From Archivesica marissinica (taxonomy: Eukaryota > Mollusca > Bivalvia > Venerida > Vesicomyidae), in the NCBI GenBank assembly GCA_014843695.1, contig CM026390.1, positions 57,095,010-57,159,009 on the forward strand: a stretch of 64,000 nucleotides of DNA, given 5' to 3'. A model generated the notes under the pieces. It was not told the origin of the DNA. It ran no database searches and saw only the letters and a list, made by a program, of their open reading frames with translations. Each line of letters opens with the position of its first letter. Position 1 is the first letter of the stretch. The translations under genes and the position numbers were made by a program. Shown here one piece after another: positions 10,689 to 20,525 of this stretch.

Positions 10689-10904
10689 TGCATAATGTAT
10701 AGACTACAAAACGAAGATCAATCATTGAAGTCCATGCTGATTAAACATTGCATTCATTCTAATGTCGCAACGTGTTTCAAAACATGCTTTACAATGGCGA
10801 TATGTATGTTGTCCAGCAGGACCCGGTGAAGTTCCAGTTAATTGTTTTAGTTGTGTATGTTTGTTTGTAATCACACCAACAAGTTATATCATATGTCCAT
10901 TCTA
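10689..10904. other. Short intergenic spacer
   Basis: Unique AT-rich DNA between the 37 bp array and a SINE. Nothing was identified. Confidence 0.4.
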
Positions 10905-11025
10905 CAGCTATTATTGCTAATGAATACCTTCGTAGAACCACCGACCTTCTGCGTGCCAGCTGAATGGCTTCGCCTCATGCAATAATTCAACACATCAGTA
11001 GGATTCAAACCTACAGCGAACCAAT
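10905..11025 (-). mobile_element. SINE family B, copy 2 (partial)
   Basis: On the minus strand, box-B-like GCTGTAGGTTTGAATCCTAC is followed by GAAGCCATTCAGCTGGC and GCAGAAGGTCGGTGGTTCTA. This is the same order of motifs as in the copy at 12060-12312. Both the 5' head and the 3' tail are missing. Confidence 0.6.
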
Positions 11026-11029
11026 AACT

Positions 11030-11066
11030 ATAGTGATGATGATAACGATGATGCTGATGATGATTC
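11030..11066. repeat. Short imperfect (GAT)n microsatellite
   Basis: GATGATGATAACGATGATGC followed by TGATGATGATTC is an interrupted trinucleotide run. Confidence 0.7.
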
Positions 11067-11157
11067 GTATTCGTTACTAACTTTCACCATTATGCTTAAA
11101 CGTATTTGATAACATCTTTTTAAACTTTATTTATTTTACAACGATTGCGATAAGTAT

Positions 11158-11360
11158 TAACAACTTATATTAATCACTCCCGTTGGCGCGGATGAAAGCG
11201 TAAATGTGGTCATTCGTGTGGGAAGAAACCGGAGTACCCGGAGAAAACCACCTGTCCGATCTGGCGACCACCGTACCATCTCACATAAATCCCGGTCCGA
11301 GGATCGTACCTGAGTTGCATTGGTGAGAAGCGATAGCGCTAACCACTAAATTCGTATGCA
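11158..11360 (-). mobile_element. SINE family C (tRNA-headed, GTGGTTTTCTCC core)
   Basis: On the minus strand the head is TTTAGTGGTTAGCGCTATCG (box A) with CAGGTACGATCC (a box B variant). The body then has GGTGGTCGCCAGATCGG, GGTGGTTTTCTCCGGGTACT and CCGGTTTCTTCCCACACG. This core is widespread in animal SINEs, to my recollection. Only one copy is in the window. Confidence 0.65.
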
Positions 11361-11450
11361 TTGGCACTGACTACAATATACAGAAGCGGACCTTCTTCGA
11401 TAGAGAACCACCATGGTAGTATACATCGTACGTATAATGTTGTGATTATA

Positions 11451-11569
11451 TACTAGAGGACATTGAAAACGCACACATCGGATAAGTATATTTTTAATAA
11501 CAATAACTATATAAATACATATATTAAGTTTTTATGTAATAATAGGTGTGCGTTTTCTGTCCTCTGGTA
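11451..11569. mobile_element. MITE of the AGAGGACA family, copy 1 (about 119 bp)
   Basis: Terminal inverted repeats are TACTAGAGGACATTGAAAAC then GCACAC on the left and, as reverse complement, TACCAGAGGACAGAAAACGC then ACAC on the right. It is flanked by TA-rich sequence, so a TA target duplication is possible but not provable. The interior is AT-rich and non-coding. The same termini bound the element at 13685-13909. Confidence 0.7.
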
Positions 11570-12059
11570 TATATATTTTACTACTGGGCTGACGGAGGGT
11601 CCAAAGTGAATGTTAACATCAGAATAAAACAAGCATGTCCGTCACCGACTTCAACCGCAACCCTACAGGTAAATAACTTAAAGCTGAATAATATAATCGT
11701 ATTCATTATAGCATGTTTTTGCATAAGCAATGCTTGTCTTACGATACAAAAATAGCCGTACTTGGCAAGACTACAATTAAATGTTTTTATTTGGCATAAA
11801 CAATACCTCATCACATTATTCAAAAGAGGCAAAAAGGCTTGCATTCAATCGTTTATTGTTTAATTGAAAGTCTTTGTTTGTCATAGAAATATTCAAGCAA
11901 TGATTTCGTTTTTGTAATAGTTCACAGTACACAAAATAAGGCCCGCTTATTCATTTGAAGAAATTACTGTACCGAACTACAGAAACGTTTACGACAACAA
12001 TGGTAATGTTTAAATGTGCAATGGTTGATTACACATGACTGCATGTATTTACTAGATCA
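11570..12059. other. Intergenic DNA, nothing identified
   Basis: Short open frames occur on both strands at 11546-11844 but overlap each other and the MITE end, and show no motif. No repeat was recognised. Confidence 0.45.
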
Positions 12060-12312
12060 GTCATCCTAATCAAGGACCTCCTTGGCAGAGAGTGGTTAAG
12101 ATCGTTGACTTCATAGCACAGGCCTCGCACCGCTGTAGGTTAGAATTCCACTTGTAGGATTATTTCATGTTGGGAAGCTGACATGTGGAAGGTCGGTGCC
12201 CGTTCGTGCCTGATATAGAGCACCCGGGATCTTCCGCCACCAATAATTACTGGAGGGTCGCCATATGGCCTAAGCTGTTGGTGCGACTAGACCTCCCAAA
12301 ACAAACAAATAT
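12060..12312 (+). mobile_element. SINE family B, copy 3 (most complete)
   Basis: A tRNA-like head carries GTGGTTAAGATCGTTGACTT (box A) and GCTGTAGGTTAGAATTCC (a decayed box B). The body follows with GGAAGGTCGGTGCCCGTTCG, TGCCTGATATAGAGCACC and GGGATCTTCCGCCACC. The 3' region has GGGTCGCCATATGGCCTAAG, then GTTGGTGCGACTAGACC and an A-rich AAACAAACAAA tail. It is the best reference copy for this family in the window. Confidence 0.7.
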
Positions 12313-12650
12313 GTTTTCTGACCAGGGATCCAGTCTTTTCGGTAGATCTTTCCACACTTTTGCTACTGGCAATTCTTATTAGAAACTGAAAGCGGCATAT
12401 TAATAATGGGTGAGGTCATATATATGACGGATATCGACGACTCTTCCCAGTGTCCAATATTGGATCTAATAAGGAACAAGTAAAAGAAGAAATGTATGGT
12501 TTGCTTATGAAAGAGGAAAGACTGCACGATGCAACTATTGACAATGGTCAGCCTTAGTGGTTTCGACATCATCACATCAAGTAGTTTGTTTTGTTCAATT
12601 AATTTTATTACATCTATGTGTGGTCCTTTGTTTCGTTAATCAAACCAGAC

Positions 12651-12656
12651 TATAAA
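12651..12656 (+). promoter_or_regulatory. TATA box of paralogue 2
   Basis: TATAAA lies 58 bp before the ATG at 12715. The same hexamer at nearly the same distance precedes the minus-strand paralogue at 39698, which supports its use. Confidence 0.55.
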
Positions 12657-12714
12657 CGCCACAGATTCATGGAAAATAAATAAACAATATTCATTACACG
12701 TTACCGAAAGCAAC

Positions 12715-13275
12715 ATGAAGCTGGAGTTAGTGTTATATGTTTTCGGAGTTATTCTACAGACATTAGATGCACACATTAGTTCGCTGCAGATACAAAAATA
12801 TTTTGAATTTGAAGATGCTTTAACATATTTGCAGGACGATATGTGGCAATGGCGATCGAAAGCTTCAAACATGAGAACACTTCATATCGAAGATCAAGCT
12901 GGTGTATCACGAATTGAACTGGCTATTTGCATCGTGCCGTACAATGCTGCACATAACGTCACGTTATACATCGACGATATACGCTATTCCAACGATGGCC
13001 CAGAGGATTTAGTGAAGATACACTTCAATGGAATCAACGTCGCTAACTTTACCACGATCGAGAAATGGAGGAGCGGCCATGAATGGAACGTCTTCAAAAA
13101 TTCTGGAAATCTTGGACCGGCATTGAATCTAAGCCCAGGACAATACACTCTGCGCATGACTGTGGTCACGGACGGATGGGGTGTCGAGTTTGACAGAATT
13201 CGCGTGATTGCCGAGAATCAAAGTCCGACTGCTAAAATGTTTTGCGGTGCGTCTGTTAACTTCGATGTTCCATAA
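12715..13275 (+). CDS. Small secreted protein, possible carbohydrate-binding beta-sandwich (paralogue 2)
   Basis: A 186-residue protein in one exon. Residues 1-19 are a signal peptide (LVLYVFGVILQ core). The rest matches paralogue 1 along its whole length: WQWRSKAS (44-51), Cys72 in AICIVPYN, YSNDG (91-95), EKWRSGHEWNVFKNS (116-130), DGWGVEFDRIRV (153-164) and Cys177 in FCGAS. The two conserved cysteines outside the signal peptide could form one disulphide. N81, N111 and N168 are potential N-glycosylation sites. The start is supported by the TATA box 58 bp upstream and by the shared pre-ATG sequence GTTACCGAAAGCAACATG. The likely role is a secreted extracellular or defence-type binding protein, but no enzyme residues or known family were recognised. 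Confidence 0.78.
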   Translation: MKLELVLYVFGVILQTLDAHISSLQIQKYFEFEDALTYLQDDMWQWRSKASNMRTLHIEDQAGVSRIELAICIVPYNAAHNVTLYIDDIRYSNDGPEDLVKIHFNGINVANFTTIEKWRSGHEWNVFKNSGNLGPALNLSPGQYTLRMTVVTDGWGVEFDRIRVIAENQSPTAKMFCGASVNFDVP

Positions 13276-13564
13276 AGCTCGACTGTGTTCGCACGGTAAT
13301 GCCTGCGTACATGATTTGAACATTGCTACAGGACGAGTGCTTTAGCAGTGTATCTATCGCAATGCTCAATTATCATAAATGTTGATATATTGTTATGGAC
13401 TTTAATATTTAATGACACAATTAACAAGAAATGCACAATTTACAGTAACCAGTAAAATTAAATCGTTAGTTGTAAACACAAAATCAACTGTTTTAAATTG
13501 TTCAATTACCATATCAATATAAGGGAGAAATTCTTAGATATTTACCCACAATAATTATTTTGGA

Positions 13565-13570
13565 AATAAA
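13565..13570 (+). promoter_or_regulatory. Candidate polyadenylation signal for paralogue 2
   Basis: AATAAA in an A-rich tract about 290 bp after the stop codon. A second, overlapping match follows within 10 bp. Confidence 0.4.
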
Positions 13571-13684
13571 AAAATAAACTACTGTTAGCAATGTTTGCTT
13601 TTTCCTCACATTAATTATGCGTTGCTTAAACACATAAGCCTAAGTTTTAGAATGTATGGCTAATTAAAAGTGCCCCAGAATAAT

Positions 13685-13909
13685 AGAACATAGGACATAG
13701 AAAACGCACACCTGCATTATATGATTATTATTACATGTAAGCGAAATACGAAGGATTCCATCAAAGATTTATCATATCGTTATTACAAAACGCAAACTGA
13801 ACAACTAAAAATATTCCAAAATATTTAAAACTATGTATTTATATAGTTATTGTTTTTCATGTAAAAACACACTTATCGGAAGTGTGCGTTTTCTATGTCC
13901 TCTAGTATA
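13685..13909. mobile_element. MITE of the AGAGGACA family, copy 2 (about 225 bp)
   Basis: The left end has AGGACATAGAAAACGCACAC (13692-13711). The right end has its exact complement, GTGTGCGTTTTCTATGTCCT, continuing to CTAGTATA. The outermost left bases are diverged. The interior is longer than in copy 1 but equally AT-rich and non-coding. Confidence 0.7.
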
Positions 13910-13937
13910 TACCATCAAGTTGTAATGATTAGTCGCT

Positions 13938-14013
13938 GTGATTGCCGAGAATCACAGCCCAACTGCTGAAATGTTTTGTGGTGCGTCTGTTTATTTCGCT
14001 GCCACATTATGCT
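13938..14013 (+). pseudogene. 3' fragment of a further secreted-protein paralogue
   Basis: The translation VIAENHSPTAEMFCGASVYF matches the last conserved block of paralogues 1 and 2, including the final cysteine. Nothing upstream of this block survives; the MITE at 13685-13909 ends about 28 bp before it. Its VYF ending and the following DNA are closer to paralogue 1 than to paralogue 2. It shows that the family once had an extra tandem copy here. Confidence 0.7.
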
Positions 14014-14212
14014 TGACCTGTATATACACGATAATTAACGAATGCAAGCAATGTATATATGTATATGTCTGAATGATTTGGACATTGTGGCTATATGGAC
14101 GACATATATCTAAATGGATTTGGATATTTAATTACAAGATGTTGCACGCGGTGTTAATGTACGATATACACTAACATTAACAACGCACATTATATGTAAC
14201 CACACTTAACAC

Positions 14213-15294
14213 ACAGTACATGTATATGCATCCACAGTTAACGAACAGTATATGCATCCACAGTTAACGCACAGTTAACGACAGTATATGCATCCACAGT
14301 TAACGACAGTATATGCATCCACAGTTAACGACAGTATATGCATCCACAGTTAACGACAGTATATGCATCCACAGTTAACGCACAGTTAACGACAGTATAT
14401 GCATCCATAGTTAACGACAGTATATGCATCCATAGTTAACGCACAGTTAACGACAGTATATGCATCCATAGTTAACGACAGTATATGCATCCATAGTTAA
14501 CGCACAGTTAACGACAGTATATGCATCCACAGTTAACGAACAGTCAGTATATGCATCCACATTAACGGTTAACGACAGTATATGCATCCACAGTTAACGA
14601 ACAGTATATGCATCCACAGTTAACGCACAGTTAACGACAGTATATGCATCCACAGTTAACGCACAGTTAACGACAGTATATGCATCCACAGTTAACGACA
14701 GTATATGCATCCACAGTTAACGACAGTATATGCATCCACAGTTAACGACAGTATATGCATCCACAGTTAACGACAGTATATGCATCCACAGTTAACGACA
14801 GTATATGCATCCACAGTTAACGACAGTATATGCATCCACAGTTAACGAACAGTTAACGACAGTATATGCATAACGCACAGTTAACGACAGTATATGCATC
14901 CACAGTTAACGACAGTATATGCATCCACAGTTAACGCACAGTTAACGACAGTATATGCATCCACAGTTAACGACAGTATATGCATCCATAGTTAACGCAC
15001 AGTTAACGACAGTATATGCATCCACAGTTAACGACAGTATATGCATCCACAGTTAACGAACAGTATATGCATCCACAGTTAACGCACAGTTAACGACAGT
15101 ATATGCATCCACAGTTAACGACAGTATATGCATCCACAGTTAACGATAGTTTATGCATCCACAATTAACGCACAGTTAACGACAGTATATGCATCCACAG
15201 TTAACGACAGTATATGCATCCACAGTTAACGACAGTATATGCATCCACAGTTAACGACAGTATATGCATCCACAGTTAACGACAGTATATGCAA
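14213..15294. repeat. Minisatellite, 25 bp unit with 11 bp insertions, about 40 copies
   Basis: The basic unit is GACAGTATATGCATCCACAG followed by TTAAC (25 bp). Some units carry an extra GCACAGTTAAC, making 36 bp. Each unit contains the palindromes ATGCAT and GTTAAC. One irregular stretch at about 14540-14580 has a broken unit order. Confidence 0.92.
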
Positions 15295-15299
15295 ACATG

Positions 15300-15903
15300 T
15301 TACAATGTACTCAGGTACCTCAATAATTAACAATCCAATATTTGTGTGTATACTCGCCACCGCCGATGCATTTGGGCGAGTGAATCTGAAGTTTTTGTCG
15401 AATCTATGTTTCTTAGTTCTGTAGTCCTGTAGTACTTCTTTTGAAACGGTCCTGTTCATGGCCACCGCAGCAGCATAGAAACCGACAATGCAGTTAAACA
15501 TCAGCGCGTCGCATGTTGTTTCCCGGTCTGTACGTGTTTGATCTTCTTGACTGCTGGACAATGCCGGATGTGAGTTCTCGTAAACTCCAGTAAGGTCAAG
15601 TCGAACAGACGATGCGCGAGCACACCGGAAGATAGTGCGACACTGAAGATCCATGTGTCCTAGGCTGCTGCTGTGAGATGTGCCCCGATCGCGATGTGCA
15701 CGCCGTGAGGAGATCTGCCGGGTAGTAATTAACACCCTTATTGGTTTTATTTTATACCACGGAACCAGGTGTATTTTATCGCATCGAGAAACATTTACAT
15801 TGTCTTGTCGTGTGGGCAACAGGATAATTACGTGAACAGGACTAGCCACAACTATGCTTAAGCACCTTCGGTTTTCACATTGTCGTACTGTTACCGGGTT
15901 CAA
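15300..15903 (-). other. Open frame of unknown status, possible exon
   Basis: A minus-strand frame of 225 codons runs from 15903 into the 25 bp array. The part at about 15355-15780 is richer in G+C than its flanks. It encodes a segment with a short hydrophobic stretch (LMFNCIVGFYAAAVAM) followed by a basic region (RTKKHRFDKNFRF). No family is recognised. The C-terminal part lies in repeat DNA, so if any of this is real it must be an internal exon with splice sites that I could not place. It could equally be a decayed mobile element. Confidence 0.3.
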
Positions 15904-15922
15904 GGTTGTACCCCTGTGGTAT

Positions 15923-17062
15923 ATATGTTGCTTGTATGCGATATGGTTATATTAAGTACGTTGATTGTATGTGATATGGTTATATTATGTACGTTGATTG
16001 TATGCGATATGGTTATATTAAGTACGTTGTTTGTATGCGATATGGTTATATTATGTACGTTGTTTGTATGTGATATGGTTATATTATGTACGTTGTTTGT
16101 ATGTGATATGGTTATATTATGTACGTTGGTTATATGTGATATGGTTATATTATGTACGTTGTTTGTATGTGATATGGTTATATTATGTACGTTGGTTATA
16201 TGTGATATGGTTACATTATGTACGTTGATTGTATGTGATATGGTTATATTATGTACGTTGTTCTTGGTGATATGGTTATATTATGTACGTTGCTTGTATG
16301 TGATATGGTTATATTATGTACGTTGCTTGTATGTGATATGGTTATATTATGTACGTTGATTGTATGTGATATGGTTACATTATGTACGTTGATTGTATGT
16401 GATATGGTTATATTATGTACGTTGCTTGTATGTGATATGGTTATATTATGTACGTTGTTTGTATGCGATATGGTTATATTATGTACGTTGCTTGTATGTG
16501 ATATGGTTACATTATGTACGTTGATTGTATGTGATATGGTTACATTATGTACGTTGATTGTATGTGATATGGTTACATTATGTACGTTGATTGTATGTGA
16601 TATGGTTGTATTATGTACGTTGCTTGTATGTGATATGGTTATATTATGTACGTTGATTGTATGTGATATGGTTATATTATGTACGTTGTTTGTATGTGAT
16701 ATGGTTGTATGATGTACGTTGTTTGTATGTGATATGGTTATATTATGTACGTTGGTTATATGTAATATGGTTATATTATGTACGTTGCTTGTATGTGATT
16801 TGGTTATATTATGTACGTTGCTTGTATGTGATATGGTTATATTATGTACGTTGGTTATATGTGATATGGCTATATTATGTACGTTGGTTATATGTGATAT
16901 GGTTACATTATGTACGTTGATTGTATGTGATATGGTTATATTATGTACGTTGGTTATATGTGATATGGTTATATTATGTACGTTGCTTGTATGTGATATG
17001 GTTATATTATGTACGTTGCTTGTATGTGATATGTTATATTATGTACGTTGTTGTTTGTATAT
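15923..17062. repeat. Minisatellite, 33 bp unit, about 34 copies
   Basis: The unit is TATGTGATATGGTTATATTA followed by TGTACGTTGCTTG (33 bp). Variation falls mainly at the base before TTGTATG (A, C, T or G). As 33 is a multiple of three, forward frames read a hydrophobic undecapeptide CDMVILCTLLV over and over, broken by single-base indels at about 16259, 16702 and 17034. There is no upstream gene context to support translation. Confidence 0.93.
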
Positions 17063-17065
17063 GTC

Positions 17066-17240
17066 GCATCGTCAAGTGGTTGCGGTCGCTGACTTCAACT
17101 CACTTGCTATTCACCGCTGTAGTTTCGGATCCCACTGAATGTGTGGAATTGGTCATGTGGTGAAGCTATCCCGCCGTGCCTGAACTACTGCTCGTACTGC
17201 TCCATATAATATAAGTTGTTGGTGCGAATTAATTAAATGT
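17066..17240 (+). mobile_element. SINE family B, copy 4 (degenerate)
   Basis: The tRNA-like head reads TCAAGTGGTTGCGGTCGCTG and GCTGTAGTTTCGGATCCCAC. After it come GAATTGGTCATGTGGTGAAG, CCCGCCGTGCCTGA and the 3' motif TATAAGTTGTTGGTGCGAA. It is wedged between the 33 bp and 28 bp arrays. Confidence 0.6.
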
Positions 17241-17274
17241 TTAATTATTTTGTTGGTTTCTTCTTACTTATTAT

Positions 17275-18002
17275 ATGCGATGGTAACATGTAGCACGTGT
17301 ACATGCGATGGTAACATGTAGCACGTGTACATGCGATGGTAACATGTAGCACGTGTACATGCGATGGTAACATGTAGCACGTGTACATGCGATGGTAACA
17401 TGTAGCACGTGTAAATGCGATGGTAACATGTAGCACGTGTACATGCGATGGTAACATGTAGCACGTGTACATGCGATGGTAACATGTAGCACGTGTACAT
17501 GCGATGGTAACATGTAGCACGTGTACATGCGATGGTAACATGTAGCACGTGTAAATGCGATGGTAACATGTAGCACGTGTACATGCGATGGTAACATGTA
17601 GCACGTGTACATGCGATGGTAACATGTAGCACGTGTAAATGCGATGGTAACATGTAGCACGTGTACATGCGATGGTAACATGTAGCACGTGTACATGCGA
17701 TGGTAACATGTAGCACGTGTAAATGCGATGGTAACATGTAGCACGTGTACATGCGATGGTAACATGTAGCACGTGTACATGCGATGGTAACATGTAGCAC
17801 GTGTAAATGCGATGGTAACATGTAGCACGTGTACATGCGATGGTAACATGTAGCACGTGTACATGCGATGGTAACATGTAGCACGTGTAAATGCGATGGT
17901 AACATGTAGCACGTGTACATGCGATGGTAACATGTAGCACGTGTACATGCGATGGTAACATGTAGCACGTGTACATGCGATGGTAACATGTAGCACGTGT
18001 AT
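17275..18002. repeat. Minisatellite, 28 bp unit, 26 copies, with 84 bp higher-order period
   Basis: The unit is ATGCGATGGTAACATGTAGC followed by ACGTGTAC (28 bp), and 26 units fit the span exactly. A C-to-A variant (GTGTAAATG) occurs at about 17413, 17553, 17637, 17721, 17805 and 17889. The last five are spaced exactly 84 bp apart, so trimers were amplified together. Every unit contains CACGTG. All three minus frames are open because of unit composition. Confidence 0.95.
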
Positions 18003-18214
18003 ATGAACTGTCGCTAGTTCTCTTAGACACCCCCTGATGATCTATGTAATGTATTAACACTAAATCCATCATTGTAACATATGAGAATCATTGTTACTAC
18101 AAACCCACTCCACCCCACCCACACCGTCCATCCCTCTGCCGTTACGTGTTTGTCCGTAATATTTCTGTTTTCTGTTTCATATGCCGTATACAAACCAGCA
18201 TAGTGATACATACG

Positions 18215-18300
18215 TATCCGTTTCGCTGGGGATATCCCATGTATCGGTGCTATACACCGGGTATTTAAAAGAACCAGGAGTACTTCTGCAATTGGGACGC
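18215..18300 (+). mobile_element. SINE family A, decayed internal fragment
   Basis: The sequence TATCGGTGCTATACACCGGG followed by TATTTAAAAGAACCAGGAG and CTGCAATTGGG aligns with the central block of SINE A. Head and tail are absent. It lies just upstream of a better copy in the same orientation. Confidence 0.5.
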
Positions 18301-18351
18301 ATTCGTTGTCTTTCAATGTCCTCCTCACGACGTCAGTATAAAACATTAATA

Positions 18352-18612
18352 TATATCTGGACTGGTAATCCAGGGATCGCAGGTTCAATTCCCCGTCTGA
18401 CCCTAATAAAATTAACAGTCTTTCAGATGGGACGTTAAACCGAGGTCTCGTGTCGGTGCTTTACACCGTGCACGTAAAAGAACCAGAGGAGATTCTGGAA
18501 TTGGTCTCTGTCTGTATCATGCACTATCCTCCACAATCTAAAATAACTAATCTCTTCAGGCGGCGTCGCTCATATGGGTAACCGGTAGCGACGATAAATA
18601 CACGTAAAACAC
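18352..18612 (+). mobile_element. SINE family A, copy 3 (5'-truncated)
   Basis: It begins inside the tRNA-like head at CTGGACTGGTAATCCAGG, so box A is missing and box B is CAGGTTCAATTCC. The body is well preserved through GGACGTTAAACCGAGGTCTC, CACCGTGCACGTAAAAGAAC and GGCGGCGTCGCTCATATGGG to the terminal GTAGCGACGATAAATACACG. Confidence 0.78.
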
Positions 18613-18728
18613 ACATACTACATTAGAATACATCGATGTTAGGTCAGCTGTACAAACCATACTTAATTGCTGACTCAGCATGCACTTTGCGTATTCTATT
18701 TCTTGTAGATTAAGAGAACATCATTAGC

Positions 18729-19079
18729 TGCCTAATTTATGTCACACTGGGTGTCTGGCTAATGTATGTCACACTGGATGTCTGGCTAATGTATGTCACA
18801 CTGGATGTCTGGCTAATGTATGTCACACTGTATGTCTGGCTAATGTATGTCACACTGGATGTCTGGCTAATGTATGTCACACTGGATGTCTGGCTAATGT
18901 ATGTCACACTGGATGTCTGGCTAATGTATGTCACACTGGATGTCTGGCTAATGTATGTCACACTGGATGTCTGGCTAATGTATGTCACACTGGGTGTCTG
19001 GCTAATGTATGTCACACTGGATGTCTGGCTAATATATATCACACTGGATGTCTGGCTAATGTATGTCACACTGGATGTC
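18729..19079. repeat. Minisatellite, 27 bp unit, about 13 copies
   Basis: The unit is TGGCTAATGTATGTCACACT followed by GGATGTC (27 bp), with a few single-base variants. As 27 is divisible by three, one plus frame reads MYVTLDVWL repeatedly and a minus frame reads SSVTYISQT repeatedly. Neither has a plausible gene around it. Confidence 0.94.
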
Positions 19080-19144
19080 ACGTAGTACATAATGTCAAAT
19101 AGTTCATATTCTCGAATTAACTTTATATCTAGATCTATACGAAT

Positions 19145-19735
19145 TTATTACGCTTCAATGCAGTAAGTAGTTTGATTGGATAACGGTGCTTTAAATAAAT
19201 GTGGGAAAATAACACTTAAATACATACGTTTCGAGTGCCTCACGATTCATAAAATAAAACCGGAAGCTGCGCATACGATTCGATATTGGGCAATGCATCT
19301 GTACAAGACGCTGAAATAAATATAATGAGGTTAATTTTTCGACTTTTTACACAATTTAAATACAGTTGTATGTTGAATTGCTAACACACGGTAACACTAA
19401 AAGAACACTAAACGATTATCTATGGAACATTTACGGGAGCCAAATCTGGACTTGTCGGTGTTAATGTAAAAATCACCCGTTGGTGAATTTACTCAATTGA
19501 TGCAGTCGAATGGGTAATGATGATAAATTAAAATCGATGATATTCCTAAGCAAACAAAGGAACTGACAACCTTAAACCCTCGTTTTTCAGCGCAATAAAA
19601 TTGTCACATGTATTTAATTTGTTGACAGTGTCGGCAATGAGGGCTATTACCCGAGCCACAGGACGACACTATCGGCGAGGGGAAATCCACTACTGTCCGG
19701 CACTATATACTCATACACCATGTCAACAAACCAAA
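19145..19735 (-). repeat. Dispersed repeat P+Q, rearranged copy
   Basis: Module Q is inverted relative to 3880-4330. On the minus strand it reads CTCAATTGAGTAA-like, GGTGATTTTTACA, CGGTTTTATTTTATGAATCG and ACCGTTATCCAATCAAAC. Module P (about 19630-19735, ATTACCCGAGCC through ACTATATACTCATACACC) is in the forward orientation. The changed relative orientation suggests that P is a separate or terminal-inverted unit. Confidence 0.5.
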
Positions 19736-19739
19736 TAGC

Positions 19740-20381
19740 ATATACTAGTGCAAGGCAATGTCATTGTATTGTCAGTTGACTTACGGTTGGTTTGGTTAAC
19801 CATTTCCATGTGCGGAAACACAGCTAGCCTAACCACAATACTGTGTACAACCATCTAATAAACCGGCATCAGTCATTTGTCAAGTAGACACAACTGTCGA
19901 AGCAAATTGGTATTCTGCCTATCTGTAAATCTGTAATTGCCAACTTGTAGGGCAACACGTCAAAGAGAGATAAATGCGAATGGCATTAATAATGTATTAG
20001 CAGTTTTTATTTTATCTTTCCATTTGAAACATTGCGACACGTTCTGAAGGCTATGATCATGACACACATATTTATTGCCCACACAAATGTATGGAAACTA
20101 TTGAATTATTTAATGACAAGATACCGGTGAGTTTTAGTACATGACATAGTCATAATGTATATGTATATGGATACTAGCTATGGTGCAGACTTTCCAAAAC
20201 ATGATACCGCTAATAGTTGATGTTCATCTTATACTCAACAGTATAACGACACATATGTAGGCCTGTTTATTATAAGTAAATGCAGTTTACCAGAATATTA
20301 CTGAAGAACAGAAAGGCATAGAGCATGCATTGGTACTTGGGGGCCGCATATCCCTATTTGGAATAGTCACGAATTAATTGG
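19740..20381. other. Intergenic DNA, nothing identified
   Basis: AT-rich sequence with no coding region or array recognised. Confidence 0.45.
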
Positions 20382-20525
20382 TGCTCTAATATATCTATGG
20401 ACCGGTTTGCAGTCTGTTCATAACGTATTTCATAGCCGCATGAGATCACTGCGAGAAGATTGACGCAGGACATCTTGGAGATAAGTTGTTCCACATGTAT
20501 ACCGATCCATAGATATATTAGAGCA
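20382..20525. repeat. 144 bp foldback with 25 bp arms
   Basis: The left arm 20382-20406 (TGCTCTAATATATCTATGGA then CCGGT) is the reverse complement of the right arm 20501-20525 with one mismatch. The 94 bp between them is unrelated. It could be a MITE remnant or a transcribed hairpin. No target duplication was found at its edges. Confidence 0.65.

Noticed and set aside
7710..10829. Three overlapping forward frames of 765 to 1039 codons
   Set aside because: They read the same stop-free 37 bp unit in rotating phases. There is no conserved frame, no codon-position bias between units and no gene-like ends.
14213..18002. CRISPR array
   Set aside because: Units are contiguous direct repeats without unique spacers, in a eukaryotic context with no cas genes.
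17245..18072. Minus-strand frames of 241-275 codons with HVLHVTIACTRATCYHR repeats
   Set aside because: All three frames of the 28 bp array are open; no frame is favoured.
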